64,000 nt of DNA, taken from contig NZ_JAMGBF010000007.1 in the NCBI RefSeq assembly GCF_023516615.1, forward strand, positions 51,611 through 115,610, given 5' to 3'. How positions within the stretch are numbered: the stretch's first letter is position 1; the number at the start of each line of letters is the position of its first letter. The notes under the pieces were generated by a model. The model ran no database searches, had not been told where the DNA came from, and worked only from the letters and a program-made list of their open reading frames with translations. A program made the translations under genes and the position numbers. This stretch comes from Streptomyces panaciradicis. Its GTDB lineage: Bacteria; Actinomycetota; Actinomycetes; Streptomycetales; Streptomycetaceae. Positions 17,317 through 26,900 of this stretch are shown piece after piece.

Positions 17317-17330
17317 CTAATGCGCTTCAG
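17317..17330. promoter_or_regulatory. LacI-type operator 1
   Basis: ctaatgcgcttcag is an imperfect palindrome centred on GCGC, as LacI/GalR sites are. It matches operator 2 at 13 of 14 positions and starts 43 bases upstream of the repressor gene. Confidence 0.6.
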
Positions 17331-17340
17331 CTGCAAGAAC

Positions 17341-17354
17341 CTAATGCGCTTTAG
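17341..17354. promoter_or_regulatory. LacI-type operator 2
   Basis: ctaatgcgctttag is palindromic at 12 of 14 positions around a central CG. It lies 24 bases (about two helix turns) from operator 1, on the same face of the helix, and 119 bases upstream of the binding-protein start. Confidence 0.65.
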
Positions 17355-17472
17355 CGACTAAAGAGATTAGCTCCGCCGATGCCATTGACGGGCCGGTGCG
17401 ACGGCGTGCAGGGTCTCGGTCGTTGGCCAACCCCACTGCACCAGATCCGCTGCACAAGGAGGCCGTTCAGCC

Positions 17473-18765
17473 GTGCCCATCTCCCGCAGAACCCTCGCCG
17501 CCGCCGCTGCCCTCTGTCTCGCCCTGCCGCTGAGCGCGTGCGGCTCCGGCGGCGACGGCGGCGGCTCCACCGACGCCTCCGGCAAGGTCGAGGGCGACAT
17601 CACCTTCCAGACCTGGAACCTGCGCGCCAATTTCAAGGACTACTTCGAGGGCGTCATCGCCGACTTCGAGAAGAAGTACCCGGACACCCACGTGAAGTGG
17701 GTCGATCAGCCCGCCGAGGGCTACGCCGACAAGATCAGCGCGGACGCGGCGGGCGGCACCCTGCCCGACGTCGTCAACGTCTCGCCCGACCTCGTCGCGC
17801 CGCTCGCCAAGGCCGGTCTCGCCCTCGACCTCGACAAGGCGGCGGCGAAGTACAAGAAGGAGTACCTCGCGGGCGCCTGGGCCAGCCATCGGATACCGGG
17901 CATGACGGGCACGTACGCCTTCCCCTGGTACCTCAACACCGGCCCGCTGTTCTACAACAAGTCCCTCTTCAAGAAGGCCGGACTCGACCCCGAGACCCCG
18001 CCGAAGACGTACGACGACCTCTTCGCCGACGCCCTCGAACTCGCCGAGAAGAGCGACGGCAAGGTGGCGACCCTCGCCAACGTCCCGACGATCGAGGACT
18101 TCGGCCGCTACGGCGTCGAGCTCATGAACAAGCAGGGCACCGCCTTCACCTTCAACGACGCCAAGGGCGTCCAGATGCTCGCGAAGTACAAGGAGCTGTA
18201 CGACGCGAAGGCCCTGGACCCGCAGGCGCTGACCGCCACCCCGGAGTCCTCCGGACGCAAGTTCCTCACCGAGGCCGTCGCCATGAACCCCGGCAGCGCC
18301 CTCGACCTCGGCAACTTCAAGAAGCAGGCGCCGAACCTGTACAAGAACATCGGCATCACCGACCAGATCACCAGCACCGGCCACGTCAACATGTACGTCA
18401 TGGGCGTGATGGTCAACTCCAAGACCAGGCACACCCCGGCCGCCGTCGCCTTCGCGCACTTCGTCACCGACGCCGAGCACCAGATGTCCTTCGCGAAGAA
18501 GGTCGCCATCTTCCCGAGCACCGCCGGCTCGCTCGACGACCCGTACTTCACCAAGGAGGACGGCACCGACGAGACGCGCGTGCGCATCGCCGCCGCCAAG
18601 TCCCTGAAGAACGCGGTCAACTACACCCCGGTGCTGTTCAGCGAGCAGATGAAGACCGCGCTGCGCAACGAGGTGGCCAAGGCACTGCAGGGCAAGGAGA
18701 GCCCCAAGGCGGCTCTCGACAACGCTGTCAAGCAGTGCAACACGCTTCTCCAGCAGCAGGGATAG
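17473..18765 (+). CDS. Sugar ABC transporter substrate-binding lipoprotein
   Basis: A 430-residue family 1 extracellular solute-binding protein. The signal sequence ends in a lipobox (LPLSAC), so the mature protein is a lipid-anchored receptor. The domain includes ITFQTWNL, ADFEKKYPDTHVKWVDQPAEGY and GGTLPDVVNVSPDL, typical of oligosaccharide receptors. The start is GTG 17473 with caaggagg about 10 bases ahead. It is the first gene of the LacI-controlled operon and only 6 bases from the permease gene. Given the GH85, GH38 and GH5 genes behind it, the ligand is probably a mannose-containing N-glycan fragment; that is inference. Confidence 0.92.
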   Translation: MPISRRTLAAAAALCLALPLSACGSGGDGGGSTDASGKVEGDITFQTWNLRANFKDYFEGVIADFEKKYPDTHVKWVDQPAEGYADKISADAAGGTLPDVVNVSPDLVAPLAKAGLALDLDKAAAKYKKEYLAGAWASHRIPGMTGTYAFPWYLNTGPLFYNKSLFKKAGLDPETPPKTYDDLFADALELAEKSDGKVATLANVPTIEDFGRYGVELMNKQGTAFTFNDAKGVQMLAKYKELYDAKALDPQALTATPESSGRKFLTEAVAMNPGSALDLGNFKKQAPNLYKNIGITDQITSTGHVNMYVMGVMVNSKTRHTPAAVAFAHFVTDAEHQMSFAKKVAIFPSTAGSLDDPYFTKEDGTDETRVRIAAAKSLKNAVNYTPVLFSEQMKTALRNEVAKALQGKESPKAALDNAVKQCNTLLQQQG

Positions 18766-18771
18766 CGTCCG

Positions 18772-19674
18772 ATGGCCCTGTCCACCGCCCCCCGGGCGCA
18801 GCGCGTACGGCGTCAACTACCGTTCAGCCCGTGGCTGTTCGCAGCGCCCGGGCTGCTGGTCACCGGCGTGTTCATCCTGTACCCGTTCGTCTCCACGCTG
18901 GTCAACTCGCTCACCGACCGCCGCACCCTGATCCCGGGGAAGTTCGTCGGGCTCGCCAACTTCCGCGAGCTGCTGCACGACGACATGTTCTGGATCGGCC
19001 TGCGCAACAGCACGCTCTATGTGCTGGGGGTCGTCCCCGCGCTCGTCGTCCTGCCGCTGCTGCTCGCGCTGCTGGTCCAGAAGAACATCCCCGGCATCAC
19101 CTTCTTCCGGTCCGCCTTCTACACCCCGGTCGTCGCCTCGATCGTCGTCGTCGGACTGATCTGGGTGTGGCTGCTGGACGAACGCGGCCTGATCAACTCG
19201 CTGCTGGAGAGCGTCGGGGTCGGCCGGGTCGGCTTCCTCAGCGACCAGTGGCTGCTCCTGCTGAGCGCCATGGCCGTCACGGTCTGGAAGGGCCTCGGCT
19301 ACTACATGATCATCTATCTGGCGGCGCTGGCGAACGTCCCGCGCGAACTCCACGAGGCCGCCGCCGTCGACGGCGCGGGCGCGGTGCGCCGCTTCCTCAC
19401 CGTCACCGTGCCCGCCGTCCGCTCCACCATGGTCCTGGTCGGCGCGCTGTCCTCGGTCGCCGCCTTCAAGGTCTTCTCCGAGGTGTACCTGATGGCGGGA
19501 CCCAGCGGCGGACCGGCCGGCGAGGACACCACCCTCGTCATGCTGGTCCAGCGCACCGGCACCGGCCTGACCGGGCGCGTCGGCTACGCCTCGGCCATCT
19601 CCGTGGTCGTCTTCGTCGTCACCGTCGCCCTGATGCTGCTCGTGCTGCGCGCCGACCGGAGGGACGAGACATGA
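18772..19674 (+). CDS. Sugar ABC transporter permease, MalF/UgpA type
   Basis: A 300-residue permease with about six transmembrane helices. The EAA loop that contacts the ATPase is present as ELHEAAAVDGAGAVRRFLTV near residue 195. It begins 6 bases after the binding protein and overlaps the next permease by 4 bases (ATGA), so translation is likely coupled. The two permeases form the heterodimeric channel. No ATPase gene belongs to this operon, as is common in Streptomyces, where a shared MsiK-type ATPase powers many importers. Confidence 0.92.
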   Translation: MALSTAPRAQRVRRQLPFSPWLFAAPGLLVTGVFILYPFVSTLVNSLTDRRTLIPGKFVGLANFRELLHDDMFWIGLRNSTLYVLGVVPALVVLPLLLALLVQKNIPGITFFRSAFYTPVVASIVVVGLIWVWLLDERGLINSLLESVGVGRVGFLSDQWLLLLSAMAVTVWKGLGYYMIIYLAALANVPRELHEAAAVDGAGAVRRFLTVTVPAVRSTMVLVGALSSVAAFKVFSEVYLMAGPSGGPAGEDTTLVMLVQRTGTGLTGRVGYASAISVVVFVVTVALMLLVLRADRRDET

Positions 19675-20576
19675 GCGTCCTGGAGAAGGCACGTCCGCGC
19701 ACCGAGCAGCCGGCGGCGCGCGAACCCCGCGTCACCGACGAGCACGGACGCCGCGTGCGGGTGTGGGAACTGGTCCTGCGCTACACGCTGTTGCTCGCCG
19801 TCCTGGCCCTGACCGTCGGCCCGTTCCTGTGGCAGCTGTCGACCTCCCTGAAGGGGCCGACGGAGGACATCTTCAGCTCCCCGCCCAAGTTCCTGCCGGG
19901 CCACCCGACCCTGCACAACTACGCACGCGTCGCCGACACCATCCCGGTCTGGGACTACGCCCTGAACTCGCTGAAGGTCGCCGCCGCCAACGTCGTGACG
20001 AACTGCGTCGGTTCGGCCCTCGCCGGCTACGCGCTCGCCCGGCTGCGCTACCGGGGGCGCCGCGTCGCCACGCTCGTCTTCATCCTCGCGATGCTCGTGC
20101 CCGTCGAGGGCATCATCATCGCCCAGTTCACCACCATGCGGGAGCTGGGCCTGAACAACACCCTCGTCGGGGTCGTCCTGCCGGGCTGCATCGGCGCCAT
20201 GAACGTGCTGCTGATGCGCAACGCCTTCCTCAACCTGCCCTACGAGATCGAGGAGGCCGCCTACGTCGACGGCGCCAACGTCTGGCAGCGGTTCCTGCGC
20301 ATCGCGCTGCCGTCGGTCCGGGGAACCGTCGCGGTCGTCGCCATCTTCGCCTTCATGGGCGCCTGGGACGACTTCCTGTGGCCGCTGATCGTGCTGAGCG
20401 ACCCCTCCAGGTTCACCCTGACCATCGGCCTCAACTATCTGCACGGCACCTTCGCCAACGACGAACGGCTCGTCGCCGCCGGCACGGTCATCGCCGTGGC
20501 ACCGCTGATCGCCCTGTTCGCCTGTCTGCAGCGGTACTTCTTCCGCGGGGTGGGCGAGGGCGCCGTGAAGGGCTGA
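19671..20576 (+). CDS. Sugar ABC transporter permease, MalG/UgpE type
   Basis: A 301-residue permease, partner of the preceding one. Six helices are visible, and the EAA loop reads EIEEAAYVDGANVWQRFLRI. The N-terminal 35 residues are polar and cytoplasmic (EHGRRVRVWEL). The ATG at 19671 overlaps the upstream stop codon. The C-terminal GEGAVKG ending is the standard end for this family. The next gene, the GH5, starts 34 bases later. Confidence 0.92.
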   Translation: MSVLEKARPRTEQPAAREPRVTDEHGRRVRVWELVLRYTLLLAVLALTVGPFLWQLSTSLKGPTEDIFSSPPKFLPGHPTLHNYARVADTIPVWDYALNSLKVAAANVVTNCVGSALAGYALARLRYRGRRVATLVFILAMLVPVEGIIIAQFTTMRELGLNNTLVGVVLPGCIGAMNVLLMRNAFLNLPYEIEEAAYVDGANVWQRFLRIALPSVRGTVAVVAIFAFMGAWDDFLWPLIVLSDPSRFTLTIGLNYLHGTFANDERLVAAGTVIAVAPLIALFACLQRYFFRGVGEGAVKG

Positions 20577-20610
20577 AACACCCCCCGACCCGCCCCCGCA
20601 AGGACACCGC

Positions 20611-21867
20611 ATGCCTCCTGCCGTGCGCTTCGGCGTCAACTACACCCCCAGCGAAGGGTGGTTCCACCACTGGCTCGACTTCGACCCCGACTCCGTACGC
20701 GCCGACCTCGACTCGATCGCCGCACTGGGCCTGGACCACATCCGCGTCTTCCCGCTGTGGCCGTACTTCCAGCCCAACCGGACGCTGATCCGCGGACGGG
20801 CCGTCGAGCAGCTCGTGCAGCTCGTGGACGCGGCCGCCGAGCGCGGACTGGACGTCAACGTGGACGGACTGCAAGGGCACTTGAGCAGCTTCGACTACCT
20901 GCCCGCGTGGACGCGCACCTGGCACCGGCGCAACCTCTTCACCGACCCGGACGTCCTCGACGGCCAGGCCGAGTACCTGCGCACCCTCGCCGCCGCGCTC
21001 GCCGACCGGCCGGGCTTCCTCGGCATGACCCTCGGCAACGAGGTCAACCAGTTCTCCGCCGGCCCGCACCCCGACCCCGACCGGGCGACCGAGGCCGAGA
21101 TCGACGCCTGGCTGGAGCGCATGCTGGCCGCCTGCGAGAAGGGCGCCCCCGGCAGGCTCCACCTGCACGCCGAGTACGACGCCACCTGGTACCAGGACGA
21201 CATGCCGTTCACCCCGGCCCAGGCCGCCCGGCACGGGGCGCTGACGGCCGTGCACTCCTGGGTCTTCAACGGCACCGCCCAGCGCCACGGCCGGTCCGCC
21301 GTCCCCACCGAGCACCACGCCGCCTACCTCGTCGAACTCTCCAAGGCCTGGGCCGGCGACCCGCACCGCCCGGTCTGGCTGCAGGAGGTCGGCGCACCGG
21401 CCCCGCTGATCCCGCCCGTGCACGCCGCCGCCTTCACCGAGGCGACCGTCGCGAACGCCCTGGACTGCCCCGACCTGTGGGGCATCACCTGGTGGTGCTC
21501 CCACGACGTGTCCCGGCAGCTCGCCGACTTCCCCGAACTCGAATACGGGCTCGGCCTGCTGACCAACGACCGGCGCCCGAAGGACACGGCGCGGGTGCTG
21601 GCCGCGGCGGCCTCCCGCGAGCACCCGGCGCCCGCGCCCCGGACCACCGCGCTCGTGGTCCCCGCCGAGCCCGCCTCGCGCTCCCGCTGTGCCCCCGGCG
21701 GCCCGGTCTTCGACGCCTTCTTCCGGCTCACCGCCGACGGCGCCCGGCCCACGACCGTCCTCGACACCCGCGCGGACGACGGCGAGCACCTCGCCGCGCG
21801 CGGCATCACCGAAGTCGTCACTCCCGAACAGGTACTCCCCACCCCACAAGGAGGCACCAGCTCGTGA
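20611..21867 (+). CDS. Intracellular GH5-type glycoside hydrolase, likely beta-mannosidase
   Basis: A 418-residue TIM-barrel hydrolase without a signal peptide, so cytoplasmic. The acid/base Glu is E144 in LGNEVNQF and the nucleophile E259 in WLQEVGAP, the usual GH5/clan A pair. The N-terminus FGVNYTPSEGWFHHWLDF is distinctive. Intracellular GH5 enzymes of subfamily 18 in bifidobacteria remove the core beta-mannose of N-glycans (Man-beta-1,4-GlcNAc). The operon context (GH85, GH38, importer) suggests the same job here. I assign the family firmly and the subfamily only by inference. It overlaps the next gene by GTGA. Confidence 0.85.
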   Translation: MPPAVRFGVNYTPSEGWFHHWLDFDPDSVRADLDSIAALGLDHIRVFPLWPYFQPNRTLIRGRAVEQLVQLVDAAAERGLDVNVDGLQGHLSSFDYLPAWTRTWHRRNLFTDPDVLDGQAEYLRTLAAALADRPGFLGMTLGNEVNQFSAGPHPDPDRATEAEIDAWLERMLAACEKGAPGRLHLHAEYDATWYQDDMPFTPAQAARHGALTAVHSWVFNGTAQRHGRSAVPTEHHAAYLVELSKAWAGDPHRPVWLQEVGAPAPLIPPVHAAAFTEATVANALDCPDLWGITWWCSHDVSRQLADFPELEYGLGLLTNDRRPKDTARVLAAAASREHPAPAPRTTALVVPAEPASRSRCAPGGPVFDAFFRLTADGARPTTVLDTRADDGEHLAARGITEVVTPEQVLPTPQGGTSS

Positions 21868-23870
21868 ACCCCACCAGACGCACCGTCCTGCTCGCCGGCG
21901 CCGGCGCCGCGGCGGCCCTGCTGCCCCCGCTGCCCGCCGCCGCGGCCCCGAGGACCACCGCCGCGGCGACCCCGCCGTACGCCTCGTACTGGTACCCCGA
22001 CTCCCTGCCCTCCGGTTCGCCGGGCACCGGCATCACCTGGCGCAGCCTGAAGTCCTGGACGGCCGCCGGCGACCCGGACCTCGCCTTCAACGCCGCCGCC
22101 GTCCCGCTCGCACCCCGTTTCACCCCGACCCCGGCGAACACGACCGCCCGCTCGGGCCAGGCCCGCGTCCAGTCGCTGGTGTCCTTCGGGCCGACGTCCG
22201 CCAACCCCTCGCAGGGCTCGGCCACCGCCGACACTTACGCCCTCACACACTGGGCCTACCTCGACGAGCTGGTGTTCTGGGGCGGCTCCTCCGGCGAGGG
22301 GCTGATCCTCGCCCCGAACGCGCCGATCGTCGACGCCGCCCACCGCCACGGCGTCCCCGTGCTCGGCAACGTCTTCCTGCCGCCCGTCGCCTACGGCGGA
22401 CAGCTGCAGTGGACCCGGGACCTGGTGCAGAAGGACGCCGCCGGACACTGTCCGCTCGCCGCGCAACTGGTGGCCGTGGCCGCCGCGTACGGCTTCGACG
22501 GCTGGTTCGTGAACGCCGAGACGGGCGGCGGCAACACGGCGCTGGGCGCCGACATGCTCGGCTTCGTCAAGGAGCTCAAGGCCCTGGCGAAGGCCCGCGG
22601 GCAGCGGGTGACCTGGTACGACGCCATGACCGTGAACGGCGCGGTGAGCTGGCAGGGGGCGCTGAACAGCCAGAACCAGGCGTTCTTCCAGGCCGCCGAC
22701 GACATGTTCGTCGACTTCCGCTGGAGCGCGGGCAGCCTCGCCTCCTCCGGACAGAAGGCCGAGCAACTGGGCCGCAGCCGCTACGAGTTGTGGGCGGGCG
22801 TCGATGTCGAGTCGAACGGGTCGGACACGTCCGTGAACTGGGACGCGATCGTGCCCGGCGGCAAGGCGCACATCACCTCCCTCGGCTTCTACCGGCCCGA
22901 GTGGACCCGCAACCACCTGCCGGCCTCGCGCACCCCGGGCGACTTCCACGCCGCCGACGACCGCTTCTGGACCGGGCGTTCACTGGACCCGTCGCGGCCC
23001 GACACCGCCGACCCCTGGCGGGCGCCCGCGGTGTCGGTCGCGGACCGGTCGACGGTGAGCGGGATGCCCTTCGCGAGCACCTTCAACACCGGGCACGGGC
23101 TGCGCTGGTACGAGGAGGGGGCCGTCACCTCGGACACGCCGTGGAACCACCTCGGCCTCCAGGACCGGCTGCCGTCACGGCGGTGGGTGGTGCGGACGGC
23201 CGGGGCCCGGCCGGCGGTGTCGTTCGACTTCGCGGACGCGTGGCGGGGCGGCAGCAGCGTGCTCGTCGACGGCGAACTGGACGCTCCGACGGTGGTCGAG
23301 CTGTACGCGACACGGCTGCCGGCCGGTGCCGACACGGTCGTGGAGCTGACGCACCGCACGGACGCCGGGGCTGTGAACGTCGAGCTCGCGGTCGCCCTGG
23401 CGGAACCGGACGCACCGGGTGCGACACCGCCGTACACGTATCTGCCCGTGAACTCGGTCGACGGCTGGCAGACGGTGACCGTCCCGCTCACGGGGCTGTC
23501 GGGGACGGTCCACTCGATCGCCGTACGGCTCACCGCGACCGCCGGTCCGGTCAGGTGGCGGCTCGGCGGTCTCACGGTCCGCGACGCCGTCGTCACTCCC
23601 GCCGCCCCCTCCGGCCTGCGCGTCACGGCGGCCTCCGGCGGCGACCTGCGCCTCGCCTGGACCGCCGCGCCCGGCGACGTACGCCACTACACCCTGCACC
23701 GCCTCCTGGCCGACGGCACCCGCCGCTTCCTCGGCGCGACCTGCCAGCGCGCGTACTTCCTCACCGGTCTGCGGCCCGAACAGGGCGAGCAGGCAGCGCG
23801 GTTGGAGCTGCGTGCCGTGGGGGAGCTCTACACCTCGTCGGCCCCCGTCACCGTGACCCACACCTGGTGA
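21864..23870 (+). CDS. Secreted GH85 endo-beta-N-acetylglucosaminidase
   Basis: GH85 enzymes cut between the two core GlcNAc residues of N-glycans and release the intact glycan. The 668-residue protein opens with an Arg-Arg signal peptide (PTRRTVLLAGAG, then a hydrophobic run and AAAAP), possibly Tat-dependent. The active site is FDGWFVNAETGG with N217 and E219, the substrate-assisted pair. Beta-sandwich domains follow (about 410-575), and a fibronectin type III-like domain closes it (PSGLRVTAASGG to the end). The GTG at 21864 overlaps the GH5 stop, and aaggagg (21848-21854) precedes it. It is the extracellular initiator of the proposed N-glycan pathway. Confidence 0.92.
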   Translation: MNPTRRTVLLAGAGAAAALLPPLPAAAAPRTTAAATPPYASYWYPDSLPSGSPGTGITWRSLKSWTAAGDPDLAFNAAAVPLAPRFTPTPANTTARSGQARVQSLVSFGPTSANPSQGSATADTYALTHWAYLDELVFWGGSSGEGLILAPNAPIVDAAHRHGVPVLGNVFLPPVAYGGQLQWTRDLVQKDAAGHCPLAAQLVAVAAAYGFDGWFVNAETGGGNTALGADMLGFVKELKALAKARGQRVTWYDAMTVNGAVSWQGALNSQNQAFFQAADDMFVDFRWSAGSLASSGQKAEQLGRSRYELWAGVDVESNGSDTSVNWDAIVPGGKAHITSLGFYRPEWTRNHLPASRTPGDFHAADDRFWTGRSLDPSRPDTADPWRAPAVSVADRSTVSGMPFASTFNTGHGLRWYEEGAVTSDTPWNHLGLQDRLPSRRWVVRTAGARPAVSFDFADAWRGGSSVLVDGELDAPTVVELYATRLPAGADTVVELTHRTDAGAVNVELAVALAEPDAPGATPPYTYLPVNSVDGWQTVTVPLTGLSGTVHSIAVRLTATAGPVRWRLGGLTVRDAVVTPAAPSGLRVTAASGGDLRLAWTAAPGDVRHYTLHRLLADGTRRFLGATCQRAYFLTGLRPEQGEQAARLELRAVGELYTSSAPVTVTHTW

Positions 23871-23969
23871 CCACCCTCACCGGGAACCCTCCACACCTGG
23901 TTCCACCCGCACCGGGAACCACCCGCACCTTGTGATCACCCGTCACCGGAACACCTACGGAGCACCCGC

Positions 23970-26900
23970 ATGCATGACGACCGCACCCTGGTCGAAGCCC
24001 GCCTCAAGCGCGTCCTCGACGAGCGCCTCCGCCCCGCCGTGTACCCCGAGTCCGTGCCGCTGGAGGTCGCGGTGTGGAACGCGCCCGGTGAGCCGGTGCC
24101 GGTCGCCGAGGGGCTGGCCGCCGAGCCCGAGCCGATCGCGGTGGGCGCCCGCTGGGGTGCCCCGTGGGGGACCAGCTGGTTCCGGGTCACCGGGACGGTG
24201 CCCGAGGCGTGGGCCGGGAAGACCGTCGAGGCGATCCTCGACCTCGGCTTCGACGAGAACATGCCCGGCTTCCAGTGCGAGGGCCTGGTCTACCGGCCCG
24301 ACGGCACCCCGGTGAAGGGCCTCAACCCGCGCAACCAGTGGGTGCGGATCGGCGCCCCCGTCGAAGGCGGCGAGGAGGTGCGCCTGCACGTCGAGGCCGC
24401 CTCCAACCCTGTCATCCTCGACTACCACCCCTTCCTGCCGACCCGGTTGGGCGACAAGGAGACCGCCGGCAGCGCCCCCCAGTACCTCCTCACCCGCATG
24501 GACCTCGCCGTCTTCGACGAGACCGTGTGGCAGCTGGTCATCGACCTGGAGGTGCTCGGCGAGCTCATGGCCGAGCTGCCGGTGGAGTCGGCCCGGCGCT
24601 GGGACGTCCTGCGGGCGGTGGAGCGCGCGCTGGACGCGATCGACCTGCAGGACGTCAACGCCACCGCGGCGGCGGCCCGTTCGCGGCTGGCCGAGGTGCT
24701 GGCGACCCCCGCCGCTCCTTCCGCCCACCGCATCAGCGCGGTCGGCCACGCGCACATCGACTCGGCGTGGCTGTGGCCGCTGCGCGAGACGGTCCGCAAG
24801 GTCGCCCGCACCACCTCCAACATGACCGCGCTCCTCGACGACGAGCCCGACTTCGTCTTCGCCATGTCCCAGGCCCAGCAGTGGGCGTGGGTGAAGGAGC
24901 ACCGGCCCGAGGTGTGGGCGCGGGTGAAGGAGGCCGTGGCCGACGGCCGGTTCGTGCCGGCCGGCGGCATGTGGGTGGAGTCGGACACCAACATGCCGGG
25001 CTCGGAGGCGATGGCCCGTCAGTTCGTGCACGGCAAGCGGTTTTTCCTCGACGAGTTCGGCATCGAGAACGAGGAGGCCTGGCTGCCCGACACCTTCGGC
25101 TTCGCGGCCGGACTGCCGCAGATCATCAAGGCGGCCGGGTCGAAGTGGCTGCTGACCCAGAAGATCTCCTGGTCGCAGACGAACAAGTTCCCGCACCACA
25201 CCTTCCGCTGGGAAGGCATCGACGGCACCCGGATCTTCACCCACTTCCCGCCGGTCGACACCTACAACTGCTCCATGAAGGGCTCCGAACTCGCCCACGC
25301 CGCCCGTAACTTCAAGGACAAGGGCGTCGCCCGTCACTCGCTCGCCCCGACCGGCTGGGGCGACGGGGGCGGTGGCACCACCCGCGAGATGGTCGCCAAG
25401 GCGGCCCGCGTGCGCGACCTGGAGGGCTCGGCGACCGTCGCCTGGGAGACGCCGCGGGACTTCTTCGAGAAGGCCGAGGCCGAGTACCCCGAACCGCCCG
25501 TCTGGGTCGGCGAGCTCTACCTGGAGCTCCACCGCGCCACGCTCACCAGCCAGGCGAAGACCAAGCAGGGCAACCGCCGCAGCGAACACCTCCTGCGCGA
25601 GGCCGAACTGTGGGCGGCCACGGCCGCCGTCCGCACCGGGTTCCCCTACCCGTACGAGGAGCTGGACCGGATCTGGAAGACGGTGCTGCTGCACCAGTTC
25701 CACGACATCCTGCCCGGGTCGTCCATCGCCTGGGTGCACCGGGAGGCGAGGGCGACGTACGAACGCGTCGCCGCCGAACTGAACGCCGTCATCGACGCCG
25801 CCCAACGCGCCCTCGCCGGCGAGGGGTCGACGCCGCTCGTCTTCAACGCCGCGCCGCACACCCGCGCCGGCGTCCCCGCGGGCGGCGCGGGCACGGCGCT
25901 GCCCCAGGGCGCGACCCGCCTCGCGCCCCGGCCCGGCGGCGGGCACGTCCTCGACAACGGTCTGCTGCGGGTGGAGATCGACGCCCGGGGCCTGGTCGTG
26001 TCCGCCCACGACATCGCGGCCGACCGCGAGACGATCGCCCCCGGCCGCCCCGCCAACCTCCTGCAGCTCCACCCCGACTTCCCGAACATGTGGGACGCCT
26101 GGGACGTCGACGAGTTCTACCGCAACACGGTCACCGACCTCACCGACGCCGACGAGGTGAGCCCCGGCGCGGACGGTATGTCGGTGCGGGTCGTGCGAAC
26201 CTTCGGCGCGTCGCGGGTCACGCAGGTGCTGTCGCTGCCGCCCGGCGAGCGGCGGCTGGTGCTGGACACGGAGGTGGACTGGCACGAGACGGAGAAGTTC
26301 CTCAAACTCGCCTTCCCGCTCGACGTGCACGCCGAACGGTACGCGTCGGAGACCCAGTTCGGTCACTTCCACCGCCCCACGCACACCAACACCTCCTGGG
26401 AGGCGGCCAAGTTCGAGGCCTGCAACCACCGCTTCGTCCATCTGGAGGAGCCCGGCTGGGGTGTCGCCGTCGTCAACGACTCGACCTACGGCCACGACGT
26501 GACCCGTACCGTGCGCACGGACGGCGACCGCGGCACGACGACCACGGTCCGCGTGTCCCTGCTGCGGGCTCCGCGCTTCCCCGACCCCGAGACCGACCAG
26601 GGGGTGCACCGCTTCCGGCACGCGCTGGTGGTCGGGGCGGGCATCGGGGACGCGGTCCGCGAGGGCTGGCGCATCAACGTCCCGGAGCGGCGGATCGAGG
26701 GCGCGTGCGAGGTCGCGCCGCTGGTGACGGTCGATCAGGAGGCGGTGGTGCTCACCGCCGTCAAGCTCGCCGACGACGGCAGCGGGGACGTGGTGGTGCG
26801 CTTCCACGAGGCCCACGGCGGACGCGCCCGGGCCGTGCTGACCGCCGGGTTCGAGGTCGCCGACGTCACGGTGACCGACCTCCTGGAACGGCCGTCGGCG

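Noticed and set aside
16130..17317. N-terminal extension of the MaoC frame upstream of 16129
   Set aside because: The extra sequence is the out-of-frame shadow of the LacI gene. MaoC homologues begin near the chosen ATG.
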